Shown one piece after another: positions 14,984 through 23,403 of a stretch of 28,250 bases of DNA (position 1 is its first letter; the number at the start of each line of letters is the position of its first letter). The notes beneath the pieces were generated by a model, which saw only the letters and a list, made by a program, of their open reading frames with translations, was not told the DNA's origin and did not search any database. The position numbers and the translations under genes are program-made. The DNA comes from JAIQFL01 sp035295745 (GTDB lineage Bacteria; Acidobacteriota; Terriglobia; Bryobacterales; Bryobacteraceae): NCBI GenBank assembly GCA_035295745.1, contig DATGIL010000041.1, positions 1 to 28,250 of the forward strand. The letters run 5' to 3'.

Positions 14984-17900
14984 ATGTGGATCGTAAGAGT
15001 CGCTCTCAACCGTCCTTATACCTTTGTGGTGGTGGCACTGCTCATCCTGCTGGTCAGCCCGTTGGTTATTCTTCGAACCCCTACCGACATCTTTCCGAAC
15101 ATCGGAATACCGGTGGTGAGCGTGATCTGGAATTACGACGGATTCGCTCCCGAAGAGATGGCGGATCGCATCGTCACGATCAATGAGCGCAGCATCACAA
15201 CGACGGTGAACGATATCGAGCATATGGAGTCTCAGTCCTACAACGGGATCGGCGTCATCAAATTGTTCTTCCGGCCGTCTGTCAACATTGCAACCGCTTT
15301 GGCGCAAGTTACGGCCATTTGCCAGACCCAACTTCGCCAGCTTCCGCCGGGGACCACGCCGCCGCTAATCCTTACCTATAGCGCGTCGACCGTGCCCGTG
15401 TTGCAGGTCGGACTGAGCAGCGCGCGGCTGAGCGAGCAGCAGTTGTTCGATCTGGGCGCCAACGTAATTCGGACCCAGTTAGCAACCGTGCAAGGCGCGG
15501 CGGTTCCCTGGCCATATGGCGGCAAACAGCGCCTGGTTTCGATCGACATTGATTCGGCTGCCATGCAGGCCAAGGGTCTATCGCCGCTCGATGTAGTCAA
15601 TGCCGTTAGTGCACAAAACCTGATCCTGCCGTCCGGTACAGCCAAACTAGGGCCACTCGAATACCAGGTGGAAATGAACGGAAGCACGCAGACGATCAAC
15701 GAGCTGAACAATCTGCCTGTTAAGACTGTGAACGGTGCGACAATCTACATCCGCGATGTCGCACATGTTCGCGACGGTTTCTCGCCGCAAACCAATATCG
15801 TGCGGCAGGACGGACGCCGCAGTGCGTTGCTCAGCGTCTATAAGACAGGCTCCGCGTCTACGCTCGCGATCGTGCACGACGTACGGACTGCGTTGTCGAC
15901 GATGGCGGCGGGATTGCCGCCGGAGTTGAAAATAGCGCCACTGTTCGACCAATCCATCTTCGTCCGTGCAGCCGTCCAAGGCGTCATCCGCGAAGCCCTC
16001 ACAGCGGCTTGCCTCACGGCGGCGATGATCCTGCTTTTCCTTGGCAACTGGCGCAGCACGTTGATCATCGCCATCTCGATTCCACTAGCCATCCTCGTTT
16101 CGGTGATTTGTTTGAGCGCGCTGGGCGAGACCATGAACCTTATGACTTTAGGAGGGCTGGCGCTGGCGGTAGGAATCTTGGTGGATGACGCAACCGTCGA
16201 GATCGAGAATATCGAGCGTAATCGGCTGCTCGGAAAAGAATTGCGGGAAGCCATACTGCACGGTGCGCAAGAGATCGCGGTACCGGCGTTTGTGTCCACG
16301 CTCTGCATCTGCATCGTTTTCGTTCCCATGTTCTTCCTCAGCGGGGTGACGCGTTTCCTGTTCGTACCGCTGGCTGAAGCCGTGATCTTCGCCATGCTGG
16401 CTTCCTACCTGCTCTCGCGAACGCTGGTGCCGACCATGGTGATGTTTCTTCTGCGGAATCACAACGTGCACGAGACTGGGGCGTTTGCGCGCTTCCATCA
16501 GCGATTTGAGAATGCCTTCGATCGGCTGCGCGAGAGCTATCGGAACGCTCTGGAGGCTTGCATGCGACACGGGCGCTGGTTCGTCGCCGTGTTCCTGGCG
16601 CTGTGTCTCGCATCGCTCGGTTTCGTCTTCGTGCTGGGCCAGGACCTGTTTCCGCAGGTGGATGCCGGATTGATGCGCCTTCACGTGCGCGCACGAACCG
16701 GCCTGCGCATTGAAGAGACCGCGCGCCTTACTGACCAGGTCGAGAACACCATTCGCACCCAGATCCCGGCCCGCGAACTTGATACCGTGCTCGACAACAT
16801 CGGCCTACCCTATAGCGGCATTAATCTTTCCTACAGTAATGCGGGGACGATCGGCACACCCGACGCGGAGATCCTGGTCTCGCTCAAGGACGGTCACCGG
16901 CCAACCGCCGAGTACGTGAAACTGCTGCGGGAGGAGTTGCCCCAGCGATTCCCGGCTACTCAATTCTTTTTTCAGCCGGCCGACATCGTCACGCAGATTC
17001 TTAACTTCGGTGTGCCCGCGCCGATCGACGTTCAGATCGCCGGCAGCAACCAACTGGGCAATTACGCCCTGGCGCAGCAGTTGGCCAACCGGATTCGTAT
17101 CATCCCCGGAGCCGTGGATGTGCATGTGCAGCAGGCCTACGACGCGCCCACGCTGCACCTCGACGTAGATCGGACTTTTGCGCAATCGGTGGGACTGAGC
17201 CAACGCGATGTGGCACAGAACCTTTTGGTTTCCCTGAGTTCCAGCTTTCAGACGGCGCCCACGTTCTGGCTCAATCCGCAGAACGGAATCAGCTACAACG
17301 TCGCCGTACAGACGCCGCAGTACCAGGTGGATTCGGTGAAGGCACTGCTCGACACACCGGTTCGCACTCCAGCTTCACCCGACCCGCAGATTCTGGGAAA
17401 TCTGGCGACGCTTCGCCATGCGAGCCAGCCCGCCGTTATTTCTCACTACAACGTGCAGCCGCTGGTGGACGTGTACGCCGCTGTGCAGGGCCGGGATCTT
17501 GGCGGCGTGGCACGCGATGTCCGCAGCGTGACCTCGCAGCTCCGAAAACAGCTTCCACAGGGCAGCCATCTGACTATCACCGGGCAGGTATCCACGATGG
17601 CGCAGTCGTTCCTTGGACTGGGAGCCGGCGTGGCCATGGCCATCGTGCTTGCCTACCTCTTGATCGTGGTGAATTTCCAATCGTGGCTGGACCCGTTCAT
17701 CATCATTACTGCGTTGCCCGGTGCCTTGGCCGGAATCATCTGGGCCTTGCTGCTGACTCACACGACTTTGAATGTACCCTCCCTGACAGGCGCCATCATG
17801 TGCGTGGGAGTGGCGACCGCAAACAGCATCCTGATGGTTTCCTTCGCTCGCGAACGAATGGAAGAAGGGATGCCCGCGCGGGAGGCGGCACTGGCGGCCG

Positions 17901-18121
17901 GTCATACCCGGATGCGGCCTGTTTTGATGACCGCACTCGCGATGATCATCGGTATGGCCCCGATGGCCTTGGGCCTCGGCGAAGGTGGAGAACAGAACGC
18001 GCCGCTGGGCCGTGCGGTAATCGGCGGGCTGCTTTTCGCCACCGTTGCCACCCTATTCTTCGTCCCGACGGTCTTCGGTTTGATTCACGGAGCCAGAGAA
18101 CGGGAATCTTCCCAGAACTGA
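14984..18121 (+). CDS. RND efflux pump permease (AcrB/MdtB-like, HAE1-type), system 2
   Basis: A 1045-residue inner-membrane pump, paralogous to the one at 3784-6945. It starts MWIVRVALNRPYTFVV. TM4 carries the same GGLALAVGILVDDATVEIEN segment with D401/D402, the two align without gaps over at least the first 400 residues, and both end in the GEGGEQNAPLGRAVIGGLLFAT region. The start is set by GAGGAAAG 8 nt before the ATG. The adaptor follows 8 bp downstream. Gene order pump-adaptor-outer membrane factor is the same as in system 1, but there is no DoxX, HEAT or sensor gene attached. Regulation is probably through the upstream palindromes and sigma54-like promoter. Substrate unknown. Confidence 0.95.
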   Translation: MWIVRVALNRPYTFVVVALLILLVSPLVILRTPTDIFPNIGIPVVSVIWNYDGFAPEEMADRIVTINERSITTTVNDIEHMESQSYNGIGVIKLFFRPSVNIATALAQVTAICQTQLRQLPPGTTPPLILTYSASTVPVLQVGLSSARLSEQQLFDLGANVIRTQLATVQGAAVPWPYGGKQRLVSIDIDSAAMQAKGLSPLDVVNAVSAQNLILPSGTAKLGPLEYQVEMNGSTQTINELNNLPVKTVNGATIYIRDVAHVRDGFSPQTNIVRQDGRRSALLSVYKTGSASTLAIVHDVRTALSTMAAGLPPELKIAPLFDQSIFVRAAVQGVIREALTAACLTAAMILLFLGNWRSTLIIAISIPLAILVSVICLSALGETMNLMTLGGLALAVGILVDDATVEIENIERNRLLGKELREAILHGAQEIAVPAFVSTLCICIVFVPMFFLSGVTRFLFVPLAEAVIFAMLASYLLSRTLVPTMVMFLLRNHNVHETGAFARFHQRFENAFDRLRESYRNALEACMRHGRWFVAVFLALCLASLGFVFVLGQDLFPQVDAGLMRLHVRARTGLRIEETARLTDQVENTIRTQIPARELDTVLDNIGLPYSGINLSYSNAGTIGTPDAEILVSLKDGHRPTAEYVKLLREELPQRFPATQFFFQPADIVTQILNFGVPAPIDVQIAGSNQLGNYALAQQLANRIRIIPGAVDVHVQQAYDAPTLHLDVDRTFAQSVGLSQRDVAQNLLVSLSSSFQTAPTFWLNPQNGISYNVAVQTPQYQVDSVKALLDTPVRTPASPDPQILGNLATLRHASQPAVISHYNVQPLVDVYAAVQGRDLGGVARDVRSVTSQLRKQLPQGSHLTITGQVSTMAQSFLGLGAGVAMAIVLAYLLIVVNFQSWLDPFIIITALPGALAGIIWALLLTHTTLNVPSLTGAIMCVGVATANSILMVSFARERMEEGMPAREAALAAGHTRMRPVLMTALAMIIGMAPMALGLGEGGEQNAPLGRAVIGGLLFATVATLFFVPTVFGLIHGARERESSQN

Positions 18122-18129
18122 GAGCAATT

Positions 18130-19338
18130 ATGTCTACCCTACAGATGCCAGTACTTGAACAACAACCCGAAATGGCCAAGAGCCAGCCCCCCGCGACCAG
18201 ACGTTGGATCGTGGTGGCACTAGTAGTCGTCGTGGGCCTATTCGCCGCCGGTGCGTTCAGTATTAAAGCTCGGGCCAAAGAGCAGGTGGCACTGTCGGCG
18301 GAAACCGCGCGCCTGGCCGTAACCACCATTTCAGCCGCCTACCCTCGGCCCGAGCCCCGGTCGAATGAGCTGGAATTGCCGGGTAGTGTGCAGGCGTACA
18401 CCGAATCGCCCATCTACGCGCGGACCAATGGATATTTGTTGCACTGGTACAAAGACATCGGCGCAACAGTCGAAAAGGGAGAGTTACTGGCCGATCTGGA
18501 CACGCCCGAAGTGGACCAGGAACTCTCCCAGGCGCAGGCTGCACGCCAGCAGATGGCTGCGGCGCTAGAACTGGCGCGCACCAGTGCCGACCGCTGGCGC
18601 GATCTTCGCCGCACGGATTCGGTCTCGCAACAGGAGTTGGACCAGAAGACCAGCGACTACACACAAGCGCAGGCTAACCTCGCGGCCGCGGACGCGAACG
18701 TTCGCCGGTTAGAACAGTTGGAATCCTTCAAGCACGTTTACGCTCCCTTCTCGGGCGTGCTCACGCGTCGCAACGTGGACATCGGCGCGCTGGTGAATGC
18801 CGGCAACGGTGGATCGGGCAAAGAGCTGTTCAACCTTGCGCTGATCGATCCGTTGCGCGTCTATGTCAGCATCCCGGAAGCCGATGCCCCGGCGATACGC
18901 ACAGGCATGCGTGCCTGGATCGCGCTAGCGGAGTTTCCGGCGGCACGCTTCACGGGGACCGTGGTGCGGACCGCTAATGCCATCGACCAGAACACGCGTA
19001 CGCTGCTCACTGAGGTGGATGTACCCAACAAGAATGGACGCCTCTTGCCGGGCGCGTACGCTCAAGTCCACTTTGACGTGCCCGTGAATGGGAGCCGCCT
19101 GACGATTCCATCGAGCGCCATGCTGTTCCGATCTGAAGGACCGTCTGTTGCAATCGTAGGACCCGGCGATCGGGTGGAACTGCGCCCGATCATGATAGGG
19201 CGGGATTTCGGGACGAGCCTGGAAATCCTGCAAGGCGTCCGCGCGAACGATCGCGTGGTCCAAAATCCCCCCGACTCGCTGGAGAACGGGCAGATCGTGC
19301 GCGTCGTCGCGGATCGGTCGGAACGGAAACCCTTATGA
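18130..19338 (+). CDS. RND efflux periplasmic adaptor (membrane fusion protein), system 2
   Basis: A 402-residue adaptor, the same length as its paralogue in system 1. One N-terminal membrane segment (WIVVALVVVVGLFAAGAFSIKA, about 26-47) is followed by lipoyl half 1 (IYARTNGYLLHWYKDIGATVEKGELLADLDTPEVDQ), the helical hairpin, lipoyl half 2 (VYAPFSGVLTRRNVDIGALVNAG), a beta-barrel and the membrane-proximal domain. I chose the ATG at 18130, 8 bp after the pump stop, because the frame stays open far upstream inside the pump gene and residues before this methionine read as an out-of-frame shadow. The stop overlaps the outer membrane factor start as ATGA. Confidence 0.94.
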   Translation: MSTLQMPVLEQQPEMAKSQPPATRRWIVVALVVVVGLFAAGAFSIKARAKEQVALSAETARLAVTTISAAYPRPEPRSNELELPGSVQAYTESPIYARTNGYLLHWYKDIGATVEKGELLADLDTPEVDQELSQAQAARQQMAAALELARTSADRWRDLRRTDSVSQQELDQKTSDYTQAQANLAAADANVRRLEQLESFKHVYAPFSGVLTRRNVDIGALVNAGNGGSGKELFNLALIDPLRVYVSIPEADAPAIRTGMRAWIALAEFPAARFTGTVVRTANAIDQNTRTLLTEVDVPNKNGRLLPGAYAQVHFDVPVNGSRLTIPSSAMLFRSEGPSVAIVGPGDRVELRPIMIGRDFGTSLEILQGVRANDRVVQNPPDSLENGQIVRVVADRSERKPL

Positions 19339-20804
19339 GATATGCGCATTTCGCGGCGTTAGCAGGGCTGGCGATTCTGATGGCCGCGTGTCGTCCTGTT
19401 GGACCGAATTATCACACGCCTCCGGCGCCGCAAGCGGCGGCATGGCAAACCGAGGGGCCGTGGCGGCAGGGTGAGCCGAAAGATCAGATTCCAAAAGGCG
19501 CGTGGTGGGAGATCTTCCATGATGCGGAACTGGACGGCCTTGAAACCAAGGTGCTGGCGGCGAATCAGGACCTGGTCTCGGCGAGTGCGCGATTGCAACA
19601 GGCGCGGGCGCTGGCGTCGGTCGCCATCAGCAATTTCTACCCGCAGGCCGGAGTCTCACCCTCGTTCCAGAGATATCGTCTCTCGGGGAACCGCCCGTCT
19701 CTGGGCGGCGCAGTCGATGGGCCCATTACACAAAGCGCATGGAATTTGCCGTTCGTGCTCAGTTATGAACCTGATCTTTTCGGGCGAACGAGGCGTAGCG
19801 TCGAGGCCGCCAATGCGTCGTACCAGGCTGCCGATGCGGACTTCGAGAACGTAAAACTGGTGCTGACCGCGGAGACCGCCGCCGACTTCTTCACGCTTTG
19901 CGAGGTAGATGCGGAGATCCACATTCTGGATGACACGGTCGCGTCACTTGAGAGAGCGGCCGCGCTGATCCAGAACCGTCATGATGGTGGACTCGCCTCC
20001 GGTCTGGATATTGCGCAGGAGCAGGCGTTGTTGGAGGCCACCCGCACGCAAGCCGCCTTGGAGCGGCAACTGCGCGCGAACTACGAGCACGCGCTGGCGG
20101 TATTGTGTGGGGAGCCAGCCCCGGACTTCCGGGTGGCGGCTGGCTCACTGCAACGGTATCTTCCGCCAATCCCGACCGGCGTGCCATCGGACGTGCTAGA
20201 GCGCCGTCCGGACATTGCACGGCAAGAGCGAATGATGGCCGCGGCAAATGCGCAGATTGGCGTTGCCAGATCGGCCTACTATCCGAGCTTGCAACTGGCG
20301 GCCACCGCCGGGCTGGAGAGCACAGGGATTGGGAGCCTGTTCTCGTTGCCGGGCTCCCTGTGGGCGGTTGGCGCGACCCTGGCACAGCCGCTGTTCTCCG
20401 GCGGCAGGATCCGCGCGGGCGTGGATTTCGCGAACGCAGGATACCAGGACTCGGTGGCCCAATATCGCCAGACCGTGCTAGTGGCGTTTCAGCAAGTCGA
20501 GGATGCTCTCGCCGGGCTGGAAGTGTTTGCCACCGCGGCCAAGTCGCAGGATACCGCCGTTGCGGATTCCCAGCGCGCCCTGAATATCGCGCTGAATCGC
20601 TATACCGGTGGGCTAGTTACGTATCTTGATGTTGTCACCGCGCAGCAGAGCTTGCTCTCGAATCAACGAGAGGCTGCGCAGATTCAAGGCGGCCAATTGG
20701 TAGCTTCGGTAATGCTCGTGAAGGCACTCGGCGGAGGATGGGACGCCCACAGCCTCGCCAGCCTACCTCTCAAGCCCCGCATTAAGACGATCCTCCAACC
20801 GTAG
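19335..20804 (+). CDS. RND efflux outer membrane factor (TolC/OprM family lipoprotein), system 2
   Basis: A 489-residue outer membrane channel lipoprotein. Its signal peptide ends in the lipobox LMAAC, followed by RPVGPNYHTPPAP. Two OEP repeats carry the usual markers: LSYEPDLFGRTRRSVEAAN, GLASGLDIAQEQALLE, VPSDVLERRPDIARQER and LNRYTGGLVTYLDVVTAQQSLLSNQR. It is paralogous to the channel of system 1 but lacks that protein's low-complexity tail. The ATGA overlap with the adaptor gene fixes the start and ties synthesis of the two proteins together. It ends the three-gene operon. Confidence 0.94.
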   Translation: MRYAHFAALAGLAILMAACRPVGPNYHTPPAPQAAAWQTEGPWRQGEPKDQIPKGAWWEIFHDAELDGLETKVLAANQDLVSASARLQQARALASVAISNFYPQAGVSPSFQRYRLSGNRPSLGGAVDGPITQSAWNLPFVLSYEPDLFGRTRRSVEAANASYQAADADFENVKLVLTAETAADFFTLCEVDAEIHILDDTVASLERAAALIQNRHDGGLASGLDIAQEQALLEATRTQAALERQLRANYEHALAVLCGEPAPDFRVAAGSLQRYLPPIPTGVPSDVLERRPDIARQERMMAAANAQIGVARSAYYPSLQLAATAGLESTGIGSLFSLPGSLWAVGATLAQPLFSGGRIRAGVDFANAGYQDSVAQYRQTVLVAFQQVEDALAGLEVFATAAKSQDTAVADSQRALNIALNRYTGGLVTYLDVVTAQQSLLSNQREAAQIQGGQLVASVMLVKALGGGWDAHSLASLPLKPRIKTILQP

Positions 20805-20839
20805 CAAGGTTCCCGGCGATTTCGAAACCGACGCTAACG

Positions 20840-20866
20840 ATAGGCGAGGCGTGCCTCGCCCCTACG
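20840..20866. repeat. REP-like palindrome downstream of RND operon 2
   Basis: GGCGAGG-CGTG-CCTCGCC (20843-20860) is a 7-bp perfect hairpin flanked by TA and CCTA, close to the dispersed GTAGGGGCGAGGC-type palindromes seen in many genomes. It could act as an mRNA-stabilising or terminating hairpin for the operon. No T-run follows. It appears only once in this window, so repeat status comes from recognition, not from copies seen here. Confidence 0.5.
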
Positions 20867-20932
20867 ATAGCGGCGATGGAGGGGCCGGGCATGACCAGCG
20901 CAACACTCACAAGATTGCGGGACGCCTTACTA

Positions 20933-20971
20933 AACTCGCGGCATCTCGTGAATTCGTGAATGAACTCGCGG
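20933..20971. promoter_or_regulatory. candidate activator site upstream of the aldo/keto reductase
   Basis: Two copies of AACTCGCGG (20933-20941, 20963-20971), 30 bp apart, flank a tandem TCGTGAAT-TCGTGAAT (20946-20961). The 16-mer at the centre resembles the palindrome CTCACGAATTCGTGAG found upstream of RND operon 2, differing at three positions. It lies about 60-90 bp upstream of a candidate -24/-12 promoter. Confidence 0.5.
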
Positions 20972-21022
20972 GCCGATCTCACAATGATCCCCACAAATTA
21001 CTCTCTTGAAAGCATCTCCACA

Positions 21023-21038
21023 TGGCCCGCGAACTGCA
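21023..21038 (+). promoter_or_regulatory. candidate sigma54 (-24/-12) promoter of the aldo/keto reductase
   Basis: TGGCCCGCGAACTGCA matches TGGCACG-N4-TTGCW at 10 of 12 defined positions with correct GG-N10-GC spacing. The predicted start near 21049 almost coincides with the ATG at 21050, so the mRNA would be leaderless or nearly so, in line with the absence of a ribosome binding site there. An earlier translation start would argue against this site. Confidence 0.45.
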
Positions 21039-21049
21039 GTTTCACAGGC

Positions 21050-22033
21050 ATGATATACAGACCTCTTGGACAATCTGGAATTACGGCTTCCGTCGTGGCG
21101 CATGGCACATGGGCCCTCGGCGGATGGATGTGGGGCGGCACGGATGTGCGGAAGTCGGTCCGCTCCATTCAAGCTTCGCTCGATGCCGGCGTCAACTTCA
21201 TCGATACGGCACCGGCGTATGGACTCGGTCTTTCCGAGCGCATTGTGGGCGAAGCAATTCGTGGGCGCCGCCACAAGGTGATCATCGCCACCAAGTGCGG
21301 CTTAGTTTGGCACACAGCAAAAGGAACTCTCTTCGTCACTCAAGATGGTACGCGCATTCACCGTTACCTCGGCCCGGAATCTATCCGGTACGAAGTAGAA
21401 CATAGCTTGCGGCGTCTTGAGACCGACTACATTGATCTATACCAGACCCACTGGCAGGATCCCACCACACCCATCGAGGAGACCATGAGCGCCCTGCTCG
21501 ATTTGAAAAAGCAGGGCAAGATTCGCGCCATCGGCGTCTCCAATTGCACAGTCGATCAGGTGAGGCGATATCGATCGGTGGGTCCGGTCGATGCCGCGCA
21601 GGAACAGTACAGTTTGCTGCGGCGCGAATTGGAACGCGAGTATCTGCCGTATTGCGTGCGCGAGCACATGGCGGTGCTGGCGTACTCGCCACTGGCCAAC
21701 GGGCTATTGACCGGCAAGGTCGATCCGGAGCGCGTCTTTCCGGATGGCGACTTGCGCCGCGATAGTCCGATGTTTACCCGCGAGTCGCGCCTCCGCGTGA
21801 GGGAAATGTTCGACCACCTCCGGCCGGTGGCCAAGAAGTACAGCTTCACGGAAGGGCAGTTGGCCATCGCCTGGACTCTTGCGCAACCTGGCATCACGCA
21901 CGCGTTGGTAGGCGCGCGAGACGAGGCCCAGGCGGCTGAGAACGCGGCTGCGGGTGGCATCCCGCTGGCGGCCGCTTATGTCAAGCAAATCACAGAAGCG
22001 GCGCAAACTGGTGTGCTGGTGGGGGCTGCCTAG
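21050..22033 (+). CDS. aldo/keto reductase
   Basis: A 327-residue NAD(P)H-dependent oxidoreductase of the aldo/keto reductase superfamily with a (beta/alpha)8 barrel fold. The catalytic tetrad is visible: D52 and Y57 (DTAPAYG), K82 (VIIATKCG) and H134 (LYQTHWQDP). The C-terminal cofactor region includes ITHALVGARDEAQAAENA. I place the start at MIYRPLGQSGI, which matches the usual beginning of the family. An in-frame methionine at 20960 would add 30 residues without similarity to the fold and overlap the regulatory repeats. The likely job is reduction of aldehydes or ketones, perhaps detoxification alongside efflux; the exact substrate cannot be told. It is read in the same direction as RND operon 2 but separated by 245 bp. 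Confidence 0.9.
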   Translation: MIYRPLGQSGITASVVAHGTWALGGWMWGGTDVRKSVRSIQASLDAGVNFIDTAPAYGLGLSERIVGEAIRGRRHKVIIATKCGLVWHTAKGTLFVTQDGTRIHRYLGPESIRYEVEHSLRRLETDYIDLYQTHWQDPTTPIEETMSALLDLKKQGKIRAIGVSNCTVDQVRRYRSVGPVDAAQEQYSLLRRELEREYLPYCVREHMAVLAYSPLANGLLTGKVDPERVFPDGDLRRDSPMFTRESRLRVREMFDHLRPVAKKYSFTEGQLAIAWTLAQPGITHALVGARDEAQAAENAAAGGIPLAAAYVKQITEAAQTGVLVGAA

Positions 22034-22486
22034 ACGGATAGAACGCGACCGTTGGTGCAGCGGGTCCAGCGGAGGGGGTCAGGGTTTAGCCTTCTGGCCT
22101 GTTTCCGCTGTCAAGCCGGTGGACAGCACTTTCGAGTGCATTTCGCTCTGATTCTGGCGGGCATGGCGATGCACTGAACGGGCGTACTGATCCCTGTTCT
22201 GTTTGGACGTTTCCCGTAGCCCCGGTAGTTGTTTTCGCTGAGCCCTGAGTGAGGCAATTGTCTTTCGCGCGGTTGACCAAAATCACGCTGTTACGCGTGG
22301 TTTGGCTCAAACACGTTCATTCCTTCCCAAACGTCCCTCCTCTGGCATCTTCCTCCGCTGGTCCAGCGCTCGCGCTCCAAGCTTGTAGGGGGCGTGCCCA
22401 GTACTGGAACCTATGGGACTACACTTCTTAGGTATCTTCACTCTGCAGTAACTGAGGAGTGGTATAGTTGAAACTAATCGGTTTAA
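22034..22486. other. non-coding or decayed stretch with hairpins
   Basis: No convincing gene. It contains an inverted repeat CCAAAATCACGC / GCGTGGTTTGG (22277-22288 and 22295-22305), a strong 6-nt-loop hairpin, and the left arm of a 9-bp inverted repeat (TAGTTGAAA at 22465-22473, TTTCAACTA at 22496-22504, with a run of eight T just before the right arm). The small open frames have no recognisable similarity. It may be remnant sequence from an earlier insertion or deletion. Confidence 0.4.
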
Positions 22487-22834
22487 CTCATTTTTTTTCA
22501 ACTAGATACGCAAATCTTAGCTGCAACGAAGAAGGATGCGGCGCTCATCGGTGCAGCGAGCGGACTGCGAGCCTGGGTAGCGTATTGGATTGCGGAATCC
22601 TTCCTTACAAGCGTGCTGCTGTGGCTATTGACCCCAGCGTACGACTATCGCGGACCCCACCCCCTGTTCCTGCTGCTGGTGTTGGGGGTATATCCGTTGA
22701 TCGGCAGCGTACTCGGTTGCGTAACGATGCTGGCACTTCAGACAGTGCTTCCCAGGCTTCTCTCGCGGATCGGTCCATCCGATAGAGGTGGAGCAGCGTC
22801 TTTCAGGCTCAAACTCTGCCGGGAGGCAAAGTAA
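22487..22834 (+). pseudogene. membrane-protein fragment without a proper start
   Basis: The frame reads ...KKDAALIGAASGLRAWVAYWIAESFLTSVLLWLLTPAYDYRGPHPLFLLLVLGVYPLIGSVLGCVTMLALQ... with two or three hydrophobic helices, plausible as the N-terminal part of an integral membrane protein. The only ATG/GTG/TTG in frame is a GTG at 22613, in the middle of the first helix. The C-terminus runs into the opposite-strand DUF1990 gene. I read it as a fragment of a larger gene. Identity is unrecognised. Confidence 0.35.
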
Positions 22835-23273
22835 CTCGTATTGACCCTTCAATAGCAGGTCGCCGGTAAGGTCTGCCTCGTGCAATCGTTGCTGAACGAC
22901 TACTTTGTGGCCGGTAGGCGAAGCCGTAGCGCCGCGGCTCGTCGATCACGTAAACTATTCGGCAGAGATTGACCATCCAGACGCCGAACCTGCCGACGAG
23001 GATGGCGACCGTGTCCTTGGCTGCGACCCGCGTCGCGGGCCGATAAAGTCGTACCCAATCGATATCGAACATCCGCCATTGCTGCGCCGCTTCCTTCGCC
23101 TTATAAAACACCCGCGATCCCTCACCCAGCAGGAACCGGTCGCGCTGCACGTCGTATTCCGCTGGCAGTAGCGTCCGGGAGGCTCCCGTATTGCCGTACG
23201 AGAATGGGGAACTTTTTTGGTCTGCCAAGATCCGACGGATTCGATCGTCAGCGGGAGATCCTAAAAGAAACAT
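22809..23273 (-). CDS. DUF1990-family protein with aberrant C-terminus
   Basis: A 154-residue product. The start MFLLGSPADDRIRRILADQ, then PFSYGNTGAS, FLLGEGSRVFYKAKEAAQQWRMFDIDWVRLY and RIVYVIDEPRRYGFAY, follows the DUF1990 (YndJ-like) pattern closely. Function of the family is unknown. After YGFAY the expected glycine/histidine/glutamate-rich ending is missing, and the sequence becomes Arg/Ser/Ala-rich for about 35 residues. Shifting by one base near 22905 gives a different frame, but that does not clearly restore the family ending either. I therefore suspect a frameshift or a recombination that replaced the C-terminus. I chose the ATG at 23273 because an upstream in-frame start adds 46 residues foreign to the family. 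It lies 130 bp downstream of response regulator 2. Confidence 0.6.
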   Translation of the reverse strand: MFLLGSPADDRIRRILADQKSSPFSYGNTGASRTLLPAEYDVQRDRFLLGEGSRVFYKAKEAAQQWRMFDIDWVRLYRPATRVAAKDTVAILVGRFGVWMVNLCRIVYVIDEPRRYGFAYRPQSSRSATIARGRPYRRPAIEGSIRVTLPPGRV

Positions 23274-23403
23274 CTTGAGGACGTCACGACAGATTCCTGA
23301 AACACCCCCGAAACCGCTCACCCCGCGGCACGAAGCGCGGGATAGCCCTTCGAGCTCGCCGAGTAGCTCAGCTTGGCGAAGGAGCGCAGAAACGCAGGTT
23401 TGC

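Noticed and set aside
22034..22486. Insertion sequence remnant
   Set aside because: There are hairpins and short repeats, but no transposase similarity, terminal inverted repeats or target duplication that I can support.
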